Source: Chloroflexota bacterium
GTDB lineage: Bacteria; Chloroflexota; Anaerolineae; J036; Brachytrichaceae
NCBI GenBank assembly: GCA_025354985.1
Contig: JANXLU010000049.1
Location: forward strand, 62,001 to 126,000
DNA: 64,000 bases
Reading direction: 5' to 3'
Below, in pieces: positions 26,280 through 35,711 of this stretch. The notes beneath the pieces are model-generated. The model searched no databases. It was not told the DNA's origin and saw nothing but the letters and a program-made list of their open reading frames with translations. The stretch's first letter is position 1, and each line of letters begins with the position of its first letter. Position numbers and translations under genes: made by a program.

Positions 26280-27461
26280 TTACGTCGCCGCGCTGCGCGC
26301 CCGCCCGAAGAAATAGAGACCCAACATGGCGCACACGGCCGCGGCCGGAAAGATGGCGAAGAGACTGCGCGTGGCGATGACGCCACCAAGGATGGGACCA
26401 ACCACGGATCCAAAGTTCAGTGGCAGGTAGACAAAGGCCATGATGCGCCCACGCGATTCGTCATCCACAAGATTGGATATGACATTGAAGGAGAGCGAGG
26501 AAACAGCAGCCATGGAGGCGGTGGCGACCGCCCATATCGGGATGTAGGCGCCAAGACCACGGACCATGCTCAGCGCCAGCCACGCCAGCAACAGGCTGCT
26601 CGACACTGTCAAAAGCATGGGCCAGTAGCCGACACGATCGGCGATCGAACCGATCAACGGTCCAAACAGAATTGTGCCAACGCCGCCAATTGCCAGCACA
26701 ATTCCAACTGTTGTGCCCGGGTCTGGCCCGGCGTAATACGAGGTTATGACCAGTGCCGAGAAGGTGGACACCAGCATCCAACTGGTGCCTACCAGGAATT
26801 GGGCGAAGAATATGGTGCGCAACGCCCGTGACCCGGTAATGATACGAACGGATTCGACAGCCATTGTCAGGATTGGCCGGGTCGTGCGCGCGCGTGGCAC
26901 CTCGTGGTAACCCAGGGTCAGGCCAAGGATGACCGCCATCAGCAGGACGACCATGCAGGCGAGCAGAACCGTGAATCCAAACCTGTCAAATATCGGGCCA
27001 CCGAGCAGCGTGCCCAGCAGGCTGCCGACTGAAAGCGAGCCGTTGACAACTGCAAATGCAAACCCGCGACGCGGGGTCGGCGTTCGATCTGCAATGGTTG
27101 CCAGCATGAGCGCGGTGTCGCCGCTTGCGAAGCCAAGAAGCGCGCGCCCAATCGCGAACACCCAGATGCTTGGGGCGAGCAGCATGACGGTGGCTGCAAC
27201 CACGTGAACGACAAAGGAGCGCACAATAATGAGCTTGCGGGAATAGCGATCTGCCAGCGTGCCCCACAGTGGGGCAAGCGGGATGCTCACAAGTGAGGCG
27301 CACGAGGTGATGCCGCCAATCCACGCCTGCACATCGGACCGCGGCACTCCAATATCTGGCAAATGGAGGGGTGAAAATGCCGACAACGACCCGTACAACA
27401 TGGCCTCCACAATACTCACCACCGTGAATAGGAACAGCAGGCGCGGCCACATTGTGCCCAT
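26280..27461 (-). CDS. Major facilitator superfamily transporter
   Basis: 393 residues from the ATG at 27461; the frame is open further upstream but that part is not hydrophobic and has no family features. Twelve hydrophobic helices fit the MFS fold. Loop 2-3 carries the signature PLWGTLADRYSRKLIIV (G-x-x-x-D-R-x-x-R-[KR]) and loop 8-9 has a second copy, GPLIGSIADRVGYWPML. Helix 4 has FAIGRALLGFASGD. It is likely a drug or metabolite efflux protein of the DHA kind; the substrate is unknown. It is a single gene on the minus strand, with 382 bp upstream of the start. Confidence 0.88.
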   Translation of the reverse strand: MGTMWPRLLFLFTVVSIVEAMLYGSLSAFSPLHLPDIGVPRSDVQAWIGGITSCASLVSIPLAPLWGTLADRYSRKLIIVRSFVVHVVAATVMLLAPSIWVFAIGRALLGFASGDTALMLATIADRTPTPRRGFAFAVVNGSLSVGSLLGTLLGGPIFDRFGFTVLLACMVVLLMAVILGLTLGYHEVPRARTTRPILTMAVESVRIITGSRALRTIFFAQFLVGTSWMLVSTFSALVITSYYAGPDPGTTVGIVLAIGGVGTILFGPLIGSIADRVGYWPMLLTVSSSLLLAWLALSMVRGLGAYIPIWAVATASMAAVSSLSFNVISNLVDDESRGRIMAFVYLPLNFGSVVGPILGGVIATRSLFAIFPAAAVCAMLGLYFFGRARSAAT

Positions 27462-27843
27462 TATGGGGGATGCCACGTGATGTCCACAGACTGAGTAACA
27501 GTTCAGATTGGCAGTAAAGGGATGGGCGCGCCGCGTAACATCGCTTAACAGGCGGATAGAGCAGAGTGACCCATGGCGATCCAGGTGGCAAATATGGATT
27601 GCAAGGAACGCATGTGGTCGCTGGTCTCTCTGATAACCATGCCACGCCACAACTGCCCGCGCCCATCCCCATGGCCTCCTCCCGAAATATTTTTTGTTTT
27701 TGAGGACATTTTGGGACATCCAAAAACCCGCCGAACCCCGCAAAAAGCCCTGTGACCATGAAAATCTAGCCATGCCCATACAAATGTCCTCGTACAGAAA
27801 AAAGGATGTTATGTGGAGGACACACGAGGATATTAAACGTGCG
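27462..27843. other. Intergenic region upstream of the MFS gene
   Basis: 382 bp with no credible gene. It includes a T/A-rich block around 27688-27702 and a pair of inverted motifs annotated at 27702-27791. It probably contains the MFS promoter and the terminator of the nitroreductase-like gene, but neither could be placed. Confidence 0.45.
27702..27791. repeat. Inverted 10-bp motif pair, possible operator
   Basis: GAGGACATTT (27702-27711) and AAATGTCCTC (27782-27791) are exact reverse complements, 70 bp apart. A related GGACAT follows at 27715 and GAGGAC recurs near 27815. Repeated GGACAT half-sites upstream of a transporter could be regulator binding sites. Confidence 0.35.
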
Positions 27844-29184
27844 CTAGTCGTCATCGCGGCCATGCCAGTTCTTTAGATGATGTCTGTGCGAGTCCAGGTA
27901 GGCGCCGGGTTCGTAATAGTGATCGTAAAAGTCGAGGTCAATGTGTTGTGCCTGCAGATACAGCATGATCTGCAGCGTGGGCACCGTCCCGGGGAACTTG
28001 CCAAATGTGTCAAAAATATACTGGGCTTGAAGTGCAATTAACTCGCAAAATTCCGGCGTCCAGGGTTTGGCGCTGGCGCGCACACGTTTATTGTCCTTCC
28101 ATGGACCGGGTGTGTCGGCATGAAACGGGCCGTTTGCCCCAAACTTTCGAGCCGCGAGGGCGGCCACCGCGGCGTGCATATCTGGATAATGCGGCGGGCA
28201 AAAGGCTTCAAACACACCGGCCAAACCGGTGGCGTTGGGTTGGGTCCAGCGCGGATCGGTGTCATAGCGGAACCCCAGACCGGGCACATGCGGATTGCCG
28301 CTGGCTCCGAGCATCTTTAACCGGTCGATGCCGTTGTATACCCATCCGCCCAGCCCCATGGCCTGCAACAGAAGCGCTCCGTTGTGCGCCGCAATGGATA
28401 CCTCCGACGTGATGCCATTGAGGGCGTAGCGCTCAACCGAAGTGATCATGTAAGGCGTCTTGAGATCAACGAGGTGTCCAAACTTTTCAACACCCGGGAT
28501 GGCCCGTTTTTTAACGTCGTCATACAGTGCGTAGCCGTTCTGGTTAAAGAATGCAATGGTCAGCAACAACTGCTGGGCCACGTCACCCACCGGGATCACC
28601 AGCAGTGACCCGGGCTTGTTGGCCACCCAGGAGTTGTGCCCGGTCATATATGGTTCGTGATCGGGCATTTCGACGCGCTGACCGGATAATCTGCGTATAA
28701 GCTGGTTGTGCGTGTTTAGCAACGCTTCCAGGTCCTGAGTCCCATCCGCGCGGCGGGGAACCAGTTCGCCAATGTCACGCGTGGGGAAGAAGTAGGTGCC
28801 GCTGTCATCTGTAAAGAAGACTTCGGAAGTGTGAAACCCCGCAGCGGATGGAAACGTGCGCCCACCCGCGGCGGCGGCGTAGTTGGCAAGATGCGGCTTG
28901 TAGCGTTCATGCCGGGTGATGGAGTCATGCCAGCTGGTGTTGCCAGATACCGCGGTCAGGATCAGCAGGCGTTCGAGCTCGCTCAGGGCCACGGGTTCGT
29001 GGCGAGATTTGAACGCAAGCGGACCATCGGGAATTTCTGCGCCGCGAAAGAAACGACGGGATCGGCGACCAAAGAGCGCGGTAGTCAGAGGAAAGGACGC
29101 CAGATCTTGTAACGCAGTGCGTTCATCATCCGTCAGTTTGATCGGGCTTGGGGCATGGGGAGCGGGGTTGGTTGCAGTTGACAC
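27844..29184 (-). CDS. Nitroreductase-like (SagB-type) protein, tentative
   Basis: 446 residues from a GTG at 29184, chosen because it begins 45 bp after the upstream stop; longer starts would overlap that gene. Features recalling the FMN-dependent nitroreductase fold are the early Arg cluster GRRSRRFF, LSELERLLILTAVSGNTSWH, an aromatic-rich middle part, and AHNGALLLQAMGLGGWVYNG. The C-terminal 100 residues are Tyr/His-rich (LDFYDHYYEPGAYLDSHRHH) and unlike the standard family. No transmembrane segment or signal peptide was seen. The role is unknown; reduction of a peptide or small molecule would be guesswork. Confidence 0.5.
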   Translation of the reverse strand: MSTATNPAPHAPSPIKLTDDERTALQDLASFPLTTALFGRRSRRFFRGAEIPDGPLAFKSRHEPVALSELERLLILTAVSGNTSWHDSITRHERYKPHLANYAAAAGGRTFPSAAGFHTSEVFFTDDSGTYFFPTRDIGELVPRRADGTQDLEALLNTHNQLIRRLSGQRVEMPDHEPYMTGHNSWVANKPGSLLVIPVGDVAQQLLLTIAFFNQNGYALYDDVKKRAIPGVEKFGHLVDLKTPYMITSVERYALNGITSEVSIAAHNGALLLQAMGLGGWVYNGIDRLKMLGASGNPHVPGLGFRYDTDPRWTQPNATGLAGVFEAFCPPHYPDMHAAVAALAARKFGANGPFHADTPGPWKDNKRVRASAKPWTPEFCELIALQAQYIFDTFGKFPGTVPTLQIMLYLQAQHIDLDFYDHYYEPGAYLDSHRHHLKNWHGRDDD

Positions 29185-29228
29185 GGTGATCCAACTGTAA
29201 CCCGAACTTGGTGTGCCTGCCGGGCAGA

Positions 29229-30197
29229 TCAGCCTTGGATTAGGATAATTTCGGGCCAGGTGCCCAGGCGCGCGGTCAGGCTGGCTTCGCCACATCCGGC
29301 GCCAACATAAACCCGCCCTTGCGGAAGATGAAATTCACCACGATATAACCTGCCGCGAATGGGCACGCCCAGACCGGGCGCGAAGGGAAGGTAAATCTGC
29401 CCGGCATGGGTGTGACCAAACAAAAACACCGTTGCGTGTTGCCTGATTTTGTCCATAAGATCCGGGTTGTGTGCCAGCACCAAAACGATATCGTTTTTCT
29501 CGCAAGATGCAAACGCCAGATCCGCGTTGTCATCATTCGCCCACAGCTCACCTATGCCGACCAGGCGCACGGGCGAAGTGACACCCGGTGGTGACAGACT
29601 GATCGATTGATTGTGCAAAAGCGTAATGCCAAGTTTGGGCAATAGTGCGCGCAGTTCATCCGGGCGATCGGTTCGATCATGATCGTGCAATCCGTGATCA
29701 TGGTTGCCAAACACGGCAAAGACACCCAGCGGCGCCCGTAATCTTGCCAGCGGCGCGAGCAGTGCGGCCAACGGCAATGCGCCCGGGTGACCATAGAAAT
29801 CACCGCCAAATAGGATCACGTCCGGCTTTTGCCGATTGATCAAATCAACAACCCGTTCAACCCAGGCCGCGCCCTTGATGCGGTTGACATGCAGGTCTGA
29901 GAAATATGCCACACGAAGAGGAAGGTTTGGTATGCGCAGGTTGGTGACGCGCAATTGCCTGGGCGCCACAAATCGGGCAAACAATCCAAGTGCACATAGC
30001 ACCGTTGCGAGCAGCGAAAGAATAGGGAACAGTATGTTTTCCTGGCTGCTTGTCAGGATGACAAAACCAATCGAAATCGGCAATACGGGTGCCGTGGCCA
30101 GCGTCAGGATGTTTAGGATTCGCTCCAACATCGGAAAGACGGTATCTGTAACGACGGGTGATAGGCGGTAAGACGTAGGATTTTGGTTAGAGGACAT
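29229..30197 (-). CDS. Membrane-bound metallophosphoesterase
   Basis: 322 residues from the ATG at 30197. Two hydrophobic helices lie at about 28-50 and 55-77, then a calcineurin-like phosphoesterase domain. Its metal motifs are SDLHVNRI, FGGDFYGHPG, FGNHDHGLHD, LAHNPD and FGHTHAGQI. This arrangement matches YkuE/YaeI-type phosphodiesterases that act at the membrane, in YkuE on envelope substrates. It is divergent from the LysM/PA14 gene; 107 bp separate the starts. The nitroreductase-like gene follows by 45 bp and may be co-transcribed. Confidence 0.88.
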   Translation of the reverse strand: MSSNQNPTSYRLSPVVTDTVFPMLERILNILTLATAPVLPISIGFVILTSSQENILFPILSLLATVLCALGLFARFVAPRQLRVTNLRIPNLPLRVAYFSDLHVNRIKGAAWVERVVDLINRQKPDVILFGGDFYGHPGALPLAALLAPLARLRAPLGVFAVFGNHDHGLHDHDRTDRPDELRALLPKLGITLLHNQSISLSPPGVTSPVRLVGIGELWANDDNADLAFASCEKNDIVLVLAHNPDLMDKIRQHATVFLFGHTHAGQIYLPFAPGLGVPIRGRLYRGEFHLPQGRVYVGAGCGEASLTARLGTWPEIILIQG

Positions 30198-30304
30198 GCG
30201 CTTGGCGGGTCTATAATTCAAGTTAGATAAGTGTTTGTGCGGTTGCATTATGTCAGGCGATTATTGGCAAAACCCCGCAAACGCATAACAGTACAGGAGG
30301 CGTT

Positions 30305-31387
30305 ATGAACGGTTTCAAACGTGGACTGGCGGGCTTGTGTGTTGCCGCAGTGATGTTGTCGGTAACGGCGTCGCCGGCGCTGGCTGCCCCATACCAATCC
30401 GGGATGCAGGCAAGCGGTTGTGTTTATTACACGATTGTCCCCGGTGACTGGCTCTCAAAAATTGCCATTCGCTATGCCACGTCCGTGTCCGCGCTTATGC
30501 GTGCCAACGGTCTCGTCAGTACACTGATTTTTCCGGGTCGTGTGTTGTGCGTTCCGCAGGCAAATGGTGGGCCGGTGATCACCCCGCCAACGTTTAACCC
30601 GTGGCGCGTGCAATATTGGAACAATTTAACCCAGGCCGGTGACGCGGTATATGAGACCACAACGCCGGTGGTGAACTTCAACTGGGGCTTCGGATCACCC
30701 AATCCGGCGGTGGTGGTCGCAGACGGATTCTCGGTTCGTTTTACCCGCACCGCCTTTTTTGTCGGCGGGCGCTGGCGCTTTACGGTGACCGCCGATGACG
30801 GCGCTCGTCTTTTCATAAATGGCGTAAAAGTGCTTGACAACTATACATACGTGGGTCCCGCCGCGACCCAGACCGTTGACGTGGATCTACCAAGTGGCTC
30901 AAACACATTTCAGCTGGATTATGTGGAGCAGATTGGCGTCGCCAGCGTGTCTTTGGGATACGGCAGGATTGGCGCCGGCACAGGTGCCCCGCTTCCCGGC
31001 TTGTCCAGCGGACCGTGGCTCGCCGAATACTTTAATAATCCAAGCCTGACCGGAACACCAGTGTTTAGCACCAATGTGCCCCATGTGCGTTTCAATTGGG
31101 GCTACGGCTCACCCAACGCCAATGTCGTCTTTGCCGATGGGTTCTCGGCGCGCTTTAGCTCGCGGCAAACGTTTGCAGCAGGAACGTATCGGTTTGTGGC
31201 TCGGTCAGATGATGGCGTTCGCGTCTATATCGATGGCAACCGGGTGATAGACGAATGGCGCGATCAAAGCTATCGCACTTTTATCAGCGGCGACGTGGCG
31301 GTGGCGGCGGGTGATCATGATATTCGCGTGGAATATTATGACAACACCCAGTTGGCGGCCGTGCAGGTGTATTGGGAGCAGCGGTGA
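30305..31387 (+). CDS. Secreted protein with LysM and two PA14 domains
   Basis: 360 residues with a strong ribosome site (AGGAGG, 5 bases before the ATG). The signal peptide (about 1-27) ends in SPALA. A LysM peptidoglycan-binding motif follows (about 40-82: YYTIVPGDWLSKIAIRYATS, LIFPGRVLCVP). Two PA14 modules lie at about 98-220 and 237-358, each with DDG-x-R (ADDGARLFING, SDDGVRVYIDG). It should bind the cell wall through LysM and glycans or other ligands through PA14. A TATAAT at 30212-30217 could be its -10 element, but no -35 stands at the right distance. The next gene overlaps its stop (GTGA). Confidence 0.9.
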   Translation: MNGFKRGLAGLCVAAVMLSVTASPALAAPYQSGMQASGCVYYTIVPGDWLSKIAIRYATSVSALMRANGLVSTLIFPGRVLCVPQANGGPVITPPTFNPWRVQYWNNLTQAGDAVYETTTPVVNFNWGFGSPNPAVVVADGFSVRFTRTAFFVGGRWRFTVTADDGARLFINGVKVLDNYTYVGPAATQTVDVDLPSGSNTFQLDYVEQIGVASVSLGYGRIGAGTGAPLPGLSSGPWLAEYFNNPSLTGTPVFSTNVPHVRFNWGYGSPNANVVFADGFSARFSSRQTFAAGTYRFVARSDDGVRVYIDGNRVIDEWRDQSYRTFISGDVAVAAGDHDIRVEYYDNTQLAAVQVYWEQR

Positions 31388-31845
31388 AGGTGATCAATGC
31401 AAGCTGGTATGAAAAACCGGCGGGTATTAACACGTCCATCTCGTGCGGCGGCGTTGTGGTGCGGATAAAGAACGGTCGTATTTTGGTGGCGATGGTGCGT
31501 GAAGACCCGGCTTCGCTACCCGTTTTGCCAAAGGGACATCAAGAGGAGGACGAAACGCTACAGCAGGCGGCCATCCGTGAGATTGAAGAGGAAGCCGGGC
31601 TTTCCGAATTGACGTATGTCTCGCAATTGGGCACGCAGGAACGCTTGGATTACTCAAAGTCTGTTTGGAAGACCATCCATTACTTCCTGTTTTCCACCAA
31701 CCAGGCGCAAGGCAACCCTACCGATAAGAGCCGTGACTATGAGGTTGAATGGCACGAGTTGCGCTCGTTGCCAACCATGTTCTGGCCGGAGCAACGCAAG
31801 TTGCTTGACGACAATCGCGAATTGATCGAACGGGCGTTGAGCTGA
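31384..31845 (+). CDS. Nudix hydrolase
   Basis: 153 residues from the GTG at 31384, which overlaps the previous stop as GTGA. The Nudix box spans residues 51-73: Gly51 in KGHQEEDE, then the REIEEEAGL core with all metal-binding Glu residues. The preceding strand VVVRIKNGRILVAMVRED fits the family. Such enzymes cleave nucleoside diphosphates linked to another moiety; the diadenosine-polyphosphate or NTP subgroup is possible but not shown. Coupling with the LysM/PA14 gene is probably positional only. Confidence 0.88.
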   Translation: MKVINASWYEKPAGINTSISCGGVVVRIKNGRILVAMVREDPASLPVLPKGHQEEDETLQQAAIREIEEEAGLSELTYVSQLGTQERLDYSKSVWKTIHYFLFSTNQAQGNPTDKSRDYEVEWHELRSLPTMFWPEQRKLLDDNRELIERALS

Positions 31846-31846
31846 G

Positions 31847-32620
31847 CTATTTGCCCGTCCAGACTGGCTTGCGTTTTTCAAGAAAGGCCTGCATGCCTTC
31901 CTTCTGGTCATCGGAAGAAAACAGCAGGTAGAAACTGCGGCGCTCACCCGCGATGCCGTCGGTCAGCGGAGTTTCAAAGGCGTTGTTAACCGCCTCCTTG
32001 CCCAGCCGCACCGCCAATGGGGCCCGGGCGGCTATTTGATTTGCCAGTTCAAGCGCCAGCGTCAGGTGCATCTCAACCGGCAGCACCCGGTTTACCAACC
32101 CGGCTTGCAACGCTTCCTTGGCACTTAGGAACCGACCATTTAGCACAACCTCCATCGCAAGCGCTTTGCCCACCGCACGTGTCAGGCGTTGGGTGCCGCC
32201 CGCGCCCGGAATCACGCCGATGTTAATTTCGGGTTGGCCAAACTGCGCGGTCTCGGAAGCCACGATCATGTCGCAGGCCATCGCCAGTTCGCAACCGCCA
32301 CCCAGACACCAGCCGCTGACCGCAGCCACGATGGGTTTTTTGATTCGCTTTAGCCGATCCCACAGCTCGATCCGCCCGTTGGTCAGCATTTCGACCGTGG
32401 TTGTGGATGCCATATCCGCGATGTCGGCGCCTGCCGCGAATGCGGCGTCGTCACCCGTGATGACGAGTGCGCCGATCTTTGGATCGGCATCGAACTGCTC
32501 GGCGGCAACAATCAGCGCACTCATGACCGCGCCATTCAGCGCATTGCGCTGGCGGGGTCGATTGATCCGCATCAAACCGACACGGTCAACTACTTCTATA
32601 AGAACAACGGAATCAGCCAT
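31847..32620 (-). CDS. Enoyl-CoA hydratase (crotonase family)
   Basis: 257 residues. Both catalytic Glu positions of crotonase are present: GGGCELAMACD and GQPEINIGVIPGAGGTQRL. The oxyanion-hole region AFAAGADIADMA is also intact. It hydrates trans-2-enoyl-CoA to 3-hydroxyacyl-CoA in beta-oxidation or a butyryl-CoA type pathway. It is the last gene of a minus-strand run, 39 bp after the 3-hydroxyacyl-CoA dehydrogenase gene that supplies the next step. The stop lies one base from the convergent Nudix stop. Confidence 0.93.
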   Translation of the reverse strand: MADSVVLIEVVDRVGLMRINRPRQRNALNGAVMSALIVAAEQFDADPKIGALVITGDDAAFAAGADIADMASTTTVEMLTNGRIELWDRLKRIKKPIVAAVSGWCLGGGCELAMACDMIVASETAQFGQPEINIGVIPGAGGTQRLTRAVGKALAMEVVLNGRFLSAKEALQAGLVNRVLPVEMHLTLALELANQIAARAPLAVRLGKEAVNNAFETPLTDGIAGERRSFYLLFSSDDQKEGMQAFLEKRKPVWTGK

Positions 32621-32659
32621 GTGTTTGCCTCGTTATGCTGGTTATCTTTGGTTTTGAAC

Positions 32660-33520
32660 CTAATATAAATAGAAACCCCGACCGGTCTTGCGGCCAAGCC
32701 GGCCACTCTCAACCATTTTTTGTTGAATCGGGTGTGGTCGATATTTTGGGTCTTGAAAGAAGGCTCCGTAAACGGATTGGGTGACCGCAAGGTTGACATC
32801 ACAGCCAACCAGATCGATCAATTTGAAGGGCCCCATTTTGAATCCAAGCGAAACCATGAGGTCATCGATCGTAGCCGCATCCGCCGCGCCCTCGCCCAGC
32901 AGGCGCAGCGCTTCACCGTAAAACGGTCGCGCCACCCGGTTTACGATAAACGCCGGAGTATCTTTGCAGATCACGCTGCTTTTTTTGATCGAAACCGCGA
33001 ACGCCGATACCACACGCATCGTCTCATCCGACGTATCCTCTGTGCGAACCAGCTCGACCAGCGGCAAAATGTGAGCCGGGTTGAAGAAGTGCACGCCACA
33101 AAAGCGATCACCCCGCTTGGTTGCGCCGGCCAGCGACGTGATACTTAGTGAGGATGTATTACTTGCGAAGATTGTGTGCGAAGGTGCGAGCGCATCCAGG
33201 GCGGCAAATAGTTCGCGTTTTAGTTCAAGTTTTTCCGGTGCAACTTCGATGATCAGGTCGCACCCGGCACATGAGTCAAGGTCGATGGTGGGTTTGACAA
33301 CTGCGAAGGCGCTGTTTGTCGTTTCGATCGTCAGCTTGCCGCGCTGCACGCCCTCATCCAGTTGCCGGCGCATGGTCACAAGACCGCGCTCCAGGGCGGC
33401 GGCGTTGATATCAAACAGTACCACGTTCTTGCGCGCAAGCGCGCAAACCTGCGCGATGCCGACGCCCATGGTTCCCGCGCCCAGAACCGCCACCGATCCA
33501 ATCATCCCGGCTTCAGACAT
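32660..33520 (-). CDS. 3-hydroxyacyl-CoA (3-hydroxybutyryl-CoA) dehydrogenase
   Basis: 286 residues, the size of the short monofunctional enzyme. The NAD-binding motif is GAGTMGVGIAQV with Asp in VLFDIN. Catalytic-region motifs are ASNTSSLSITSLAG, GVHFFNPAHILPLVELV (catalytic His) and VNRVARPFYGEALRLL. It oxidises 3-hydroxyacyl-CoA to 3-ketoacyl-CoA. Its ATG overlaps the stop of the upstream crotonase by one base (TAATG), and a second hydratase follows, so the three genes form a fatty acyl-CoA or aromatic-degradation module without a thiolase in the window. Confidence 0.94.
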   Translation of the reverse strand: MSEAGMIGSVAVLGAGTMGVGIAQVCALARKNVVLFDINAAALERGLVTMRRQLDEGVQRGKLTIETTNSAFAVVKPTIDLDSCAGCDLIIEVAPEKLELKRELFAALDALAPSHTIFASNTSSLSITSLAGATKRGDRFCGVHFFNPAHILPLVELVRTEDTSDETMRVVSAFAVSIKKSSVICKDTPAFIVNRVARPFYGEALRLLGEGAADAATIDDLMVSLGFKMGPFKLIDLVGCDVNLAVTQSVYGAFFQDPKYRPHPIQQKMVESGRLGRKTGRGFYLY

Positions 33521-34305
33521 TAGCGACCTGTAAACGTTGGGGGGCGCTTCTCGAGAAAGGCGGCAATTCCTTCGACGTTGTCATGGGACCTTGCGGCGAT
33601 TTCCTGGATGTTTGCCTCGTACTCCAGCGCCGTTTCAAAGTCCTGTTCAAACGCCCTGAGCATGGCCCGCTTCGTGAGTCCAAATGCCAGTGTTGGTCCG
33701 CTGGCAAACCGACGCCCCCAGGATTGGGCCGTTTCGGCCAGGGCCTCGTCTGCAACCACCTCATTGATCATGCCCCAGGCCAGCGCCGATTGCGCCGATA
33801 CCTTGTCCGCGGTAATGGCCATCTGATAGGCGCGCGGATATCCGATCATGCGGGGCAGTAGCCAGTTGATTCCGGCGTCTGGAATCAAACCGATTTTGCT
33901 AAATGCCAGCATAAACACCGCGCTTTGCGCTGCAATGCGCAGATCGCATGCGAGCGCAATCCCGAGTCCGGCGCCGGCCGCCACGCCATTGATGGCGCCA
34001 ATGATCGGCTTCTCGATCTTCAGCATTTGCTGGATAAGTTTGTGATAGCCGCCGCGCAAATGACCGCTTACACTCACGTCTTTTTTGTGGTCGCGAAACT
34101 CGGCCAAATCCTGGCCGCTGCTAAAACCGCGACCCGCTCCCGTCAGAATCACCGCGCGCACGGAGTCATCCCGACCGGCCTGCTTAAACGCGTCAATCGT
34201 TTCCTGGATCATGAGGTCGTTAAAGGCGTTTAAGGTTGCCACGCGATTTAGCGTGATGGTGGCGACGCCGTTGTCCACCTCGAAGCGGATTGTGTCTGTG
34301 CTCAT
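33520..34305 (-). CDS. Enoyl-CoA hydratase/isomerase (PaaG-like crotonase)
   Basis: 261 residues. The oxyanion-hole region GRGFSSGQDLAEFRD is present. The second catalytic zone reads FSKIGLIPDAGINWLLPRMIG, which is the PaaG/ECI-like form: the Glu of classical crotonase is replaced and Asp in PDAG stands in the isomerase-type position. Thus 2,3-isomerisation or phenylacetate-type chemistry is more likely than simple hydration. It is coupled to the downstream dehydrogenase by TAATG and follows the sensor kinase gene by 3 bp. Confidence 0.9.
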   Translation of the reverse strand: MSTDTIRFEVDNGVATITLNRVATLNAFNDLMIQETIDAFKQAGRDDSVRAVILTGAGRGFSSGQDLAEFRDHKKDVSVSGHLRGGYHKLIQQMLKIEKPIIGAINGVAAGAGLGIALACDLRIAAQSAVFMLAFSKIGLIPDAGINWLLPRMIGYPRAYQMAITADKVSAQSALAWGMINEVVADEALAETAQSWGRRFASGPTLAFGLTKRAMLRAFEQDFETALEYEANIQEIAARSHDNVEGIAAFLEKRPPTFTGR

Positions 34306-34308
34306 GGG

Positions 34309-35703
34309 TTAGCTGGCTGGTAGCCGTACCGTAAACAACGTGCCCTTGCCGGGCGTGCTGTCGACGGAGATACGTCCGAAATGCTTTTGTACGATGACTT
34401 GGACCATTGCGAGGCCAAGACCGGAGCCGCCGCTCTCGCGTGACCGGGCCTGCTCAGCGCGATAAAACCGGTCAAAAATATGTGGCAGGTGTTCGGCGGA
34501 AATACCCATGCCGGTATCACGCACGCTGAGGATGATAAATGACCCAAGCCGGACGCACTCCACCGATACCGTGCCTTCCTCGGTGTAGCGCAAGGCGTTG
34601 TCGATAAGATTGGTGATGAGTCGCTGCAGCTGACGGCGATCCCCCTTCACCAGGCATTGTGCCGCGCCGCGCGTCGTAGGCTCGGGCGGGGTGAGCGTGA
34701 TTGACTTTGATTCAGCGACGACGGACAGCCGCGAACACACCGTGCGGGCTAGATCGGCCAGATCGATGTTTTCGAGCGCGGATGAGGTATTGCCCACGCG
34801 CGCCAGAGTAAGCAAATCTTCCACCAAGCCGGTCATGTCGTCAACGCTGGCCGCCATGTCACTAAGCGTGTCGCGATACTGATCTGCGGTGCGCGGTCTG
34901 GCTAGGGCAACGCCCAGCTCACCCTTGATCGCAGTGAGTGGCGAGCGCAACTCATGCGAGGCGTCCGCGGTAAATTGACGTTCACGATCAATCGCCGTTT
35001 CTACGCGCGAGAGCAGACCGTCAAAGGTTTGGGCCAGCAGCCCAACCTCGTCACCCGGCAACCCTTTGCTCACACGCTGTGAGAGATCACCGCTCTCAAT
35101 GATGCCCTGCACGGTGCGGCGCATCCGTTCCATGGGCGCAAGGGCGCGGCTGGCCATAAACAGCCCGCCGCCAAGAGCGAGCAGCAGGGCGATTGGCGCC
35201 AACACCGCGAGCAAATTCCGAAGACCGCGCAGGGTTTGTACTTCGCCATCCAGTCTCTGGCCCACCTGAATCGCGGCCACGCGGGTGGCGTCCACCCGCA
35301 CCGGGGCCATGTAGAAACGCCAGGCGCCCTCGGGCAGGTTGACGGTTTCGCGGCGTGCATTGCCATTCGCCACATCGCGTAAGGCGGCCTCGCTGATGGC
35401 CAGCCCTTCCGGGAACTGGGTGTCATTGCTCAGCGTAGTGCCATTCAGGTCGATCAACCTGCTCGGAACCAGCGCGCGCAATGCAAGCGCACGGAGGCGA
35501 CCATCATCGGTCAAGGTGGGGTCATCGGGAACATTGCCGCTGATGCTGCGCTCGGCGGCTTTTTGCAGCGAGTCGTCCACGGCGCGGAGCAGGGTCTGTT
35601 GCAGCCCGATGTATACCAGTCCGCTCAAAAAAACCATGACAATCGCCAGCAACAGCACAAACAACATGCTGATGCGAAACCGGAGCGTGCGGACAAACCC
35701 CAT
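34309..35703 (-). CDS. Sensor histidine kinase without an adjacent regulator
   Basis: 464 residues. TM1 is at about 11-33, an extracytoplasmic domain at 34-180, TM2 at about 184-205, then HAMP. The phospho-acceptor His is near residue 250 in FTADASHELRSPL. The ATPase domain has LITNLIDNALRYT, DTGMGISAEHLPHIFDRFYR and SGLGLAMVQVI. The layout is that of CusS/heavy-metal-type kinases. No response regulator lies next to it; the nearest orphan regulator is at 40389-41072. It sits between a lipoprotein gene (8 bp) and a crotonase gene (3 bp). The lipoprotein may provide its signal. Confidence 0.92.
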   Translation of the reverse strand: MGFVRTLRFRISMLFVLLLAIVMVFLSGLVYIGLQQTLLRAVDDSLQKAAERSISGNVPDDPTLTDDGRLRALALRALVPSRLIDLNGTTLSNDTQFPEGLAISEAALRDVANGNARRETVNLPEGAWRFYMAPVRVDATRVAAIQVGQRLDGEVQTLRGLRNLLAVLAPIALLLALGGGLFMASRALAPMERMRRTVQGIIESGDLSQRVSKGLPGDEVGLLAQTFDGLLSRVETAIDRERQFTADASHELRSPLTAIKGELGVALARPRTADQYRDTLSDMAASVDDMTGLVEDLLTLARVGNTSSALENIDLADLARTVCSRLSVVAESKSITLTPPEPTTRGAAQCLVKGDRRQLQRLITNLIDNALRYTEEGTVSVECVRLGSFIILSVRDTGMGISAEHLPHIFDRFYRAEQARSRESGGSGLGLAMVQVIVQKHFGRISVDSTPGKGTLFTVRLPAS

Positions 35704-35711
35704 TTGTCAAC

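Noticed and set aside
26271-26831. 186-codon frame opposite the MFS gene
   Set aside because: The product is highly polar (Arg, His, Gln, Gly) as expected from the complement of a membrane-protein gene; the MFS frame carries clear motifs.
27462-27863. Upstream extension of the MFS transporter frame
   Set aside because: The added 134 residues contain Cys/Trp-rich sequence without helices or MFS features, and the first transmembrane segment follows directly after the ATG at 27461.
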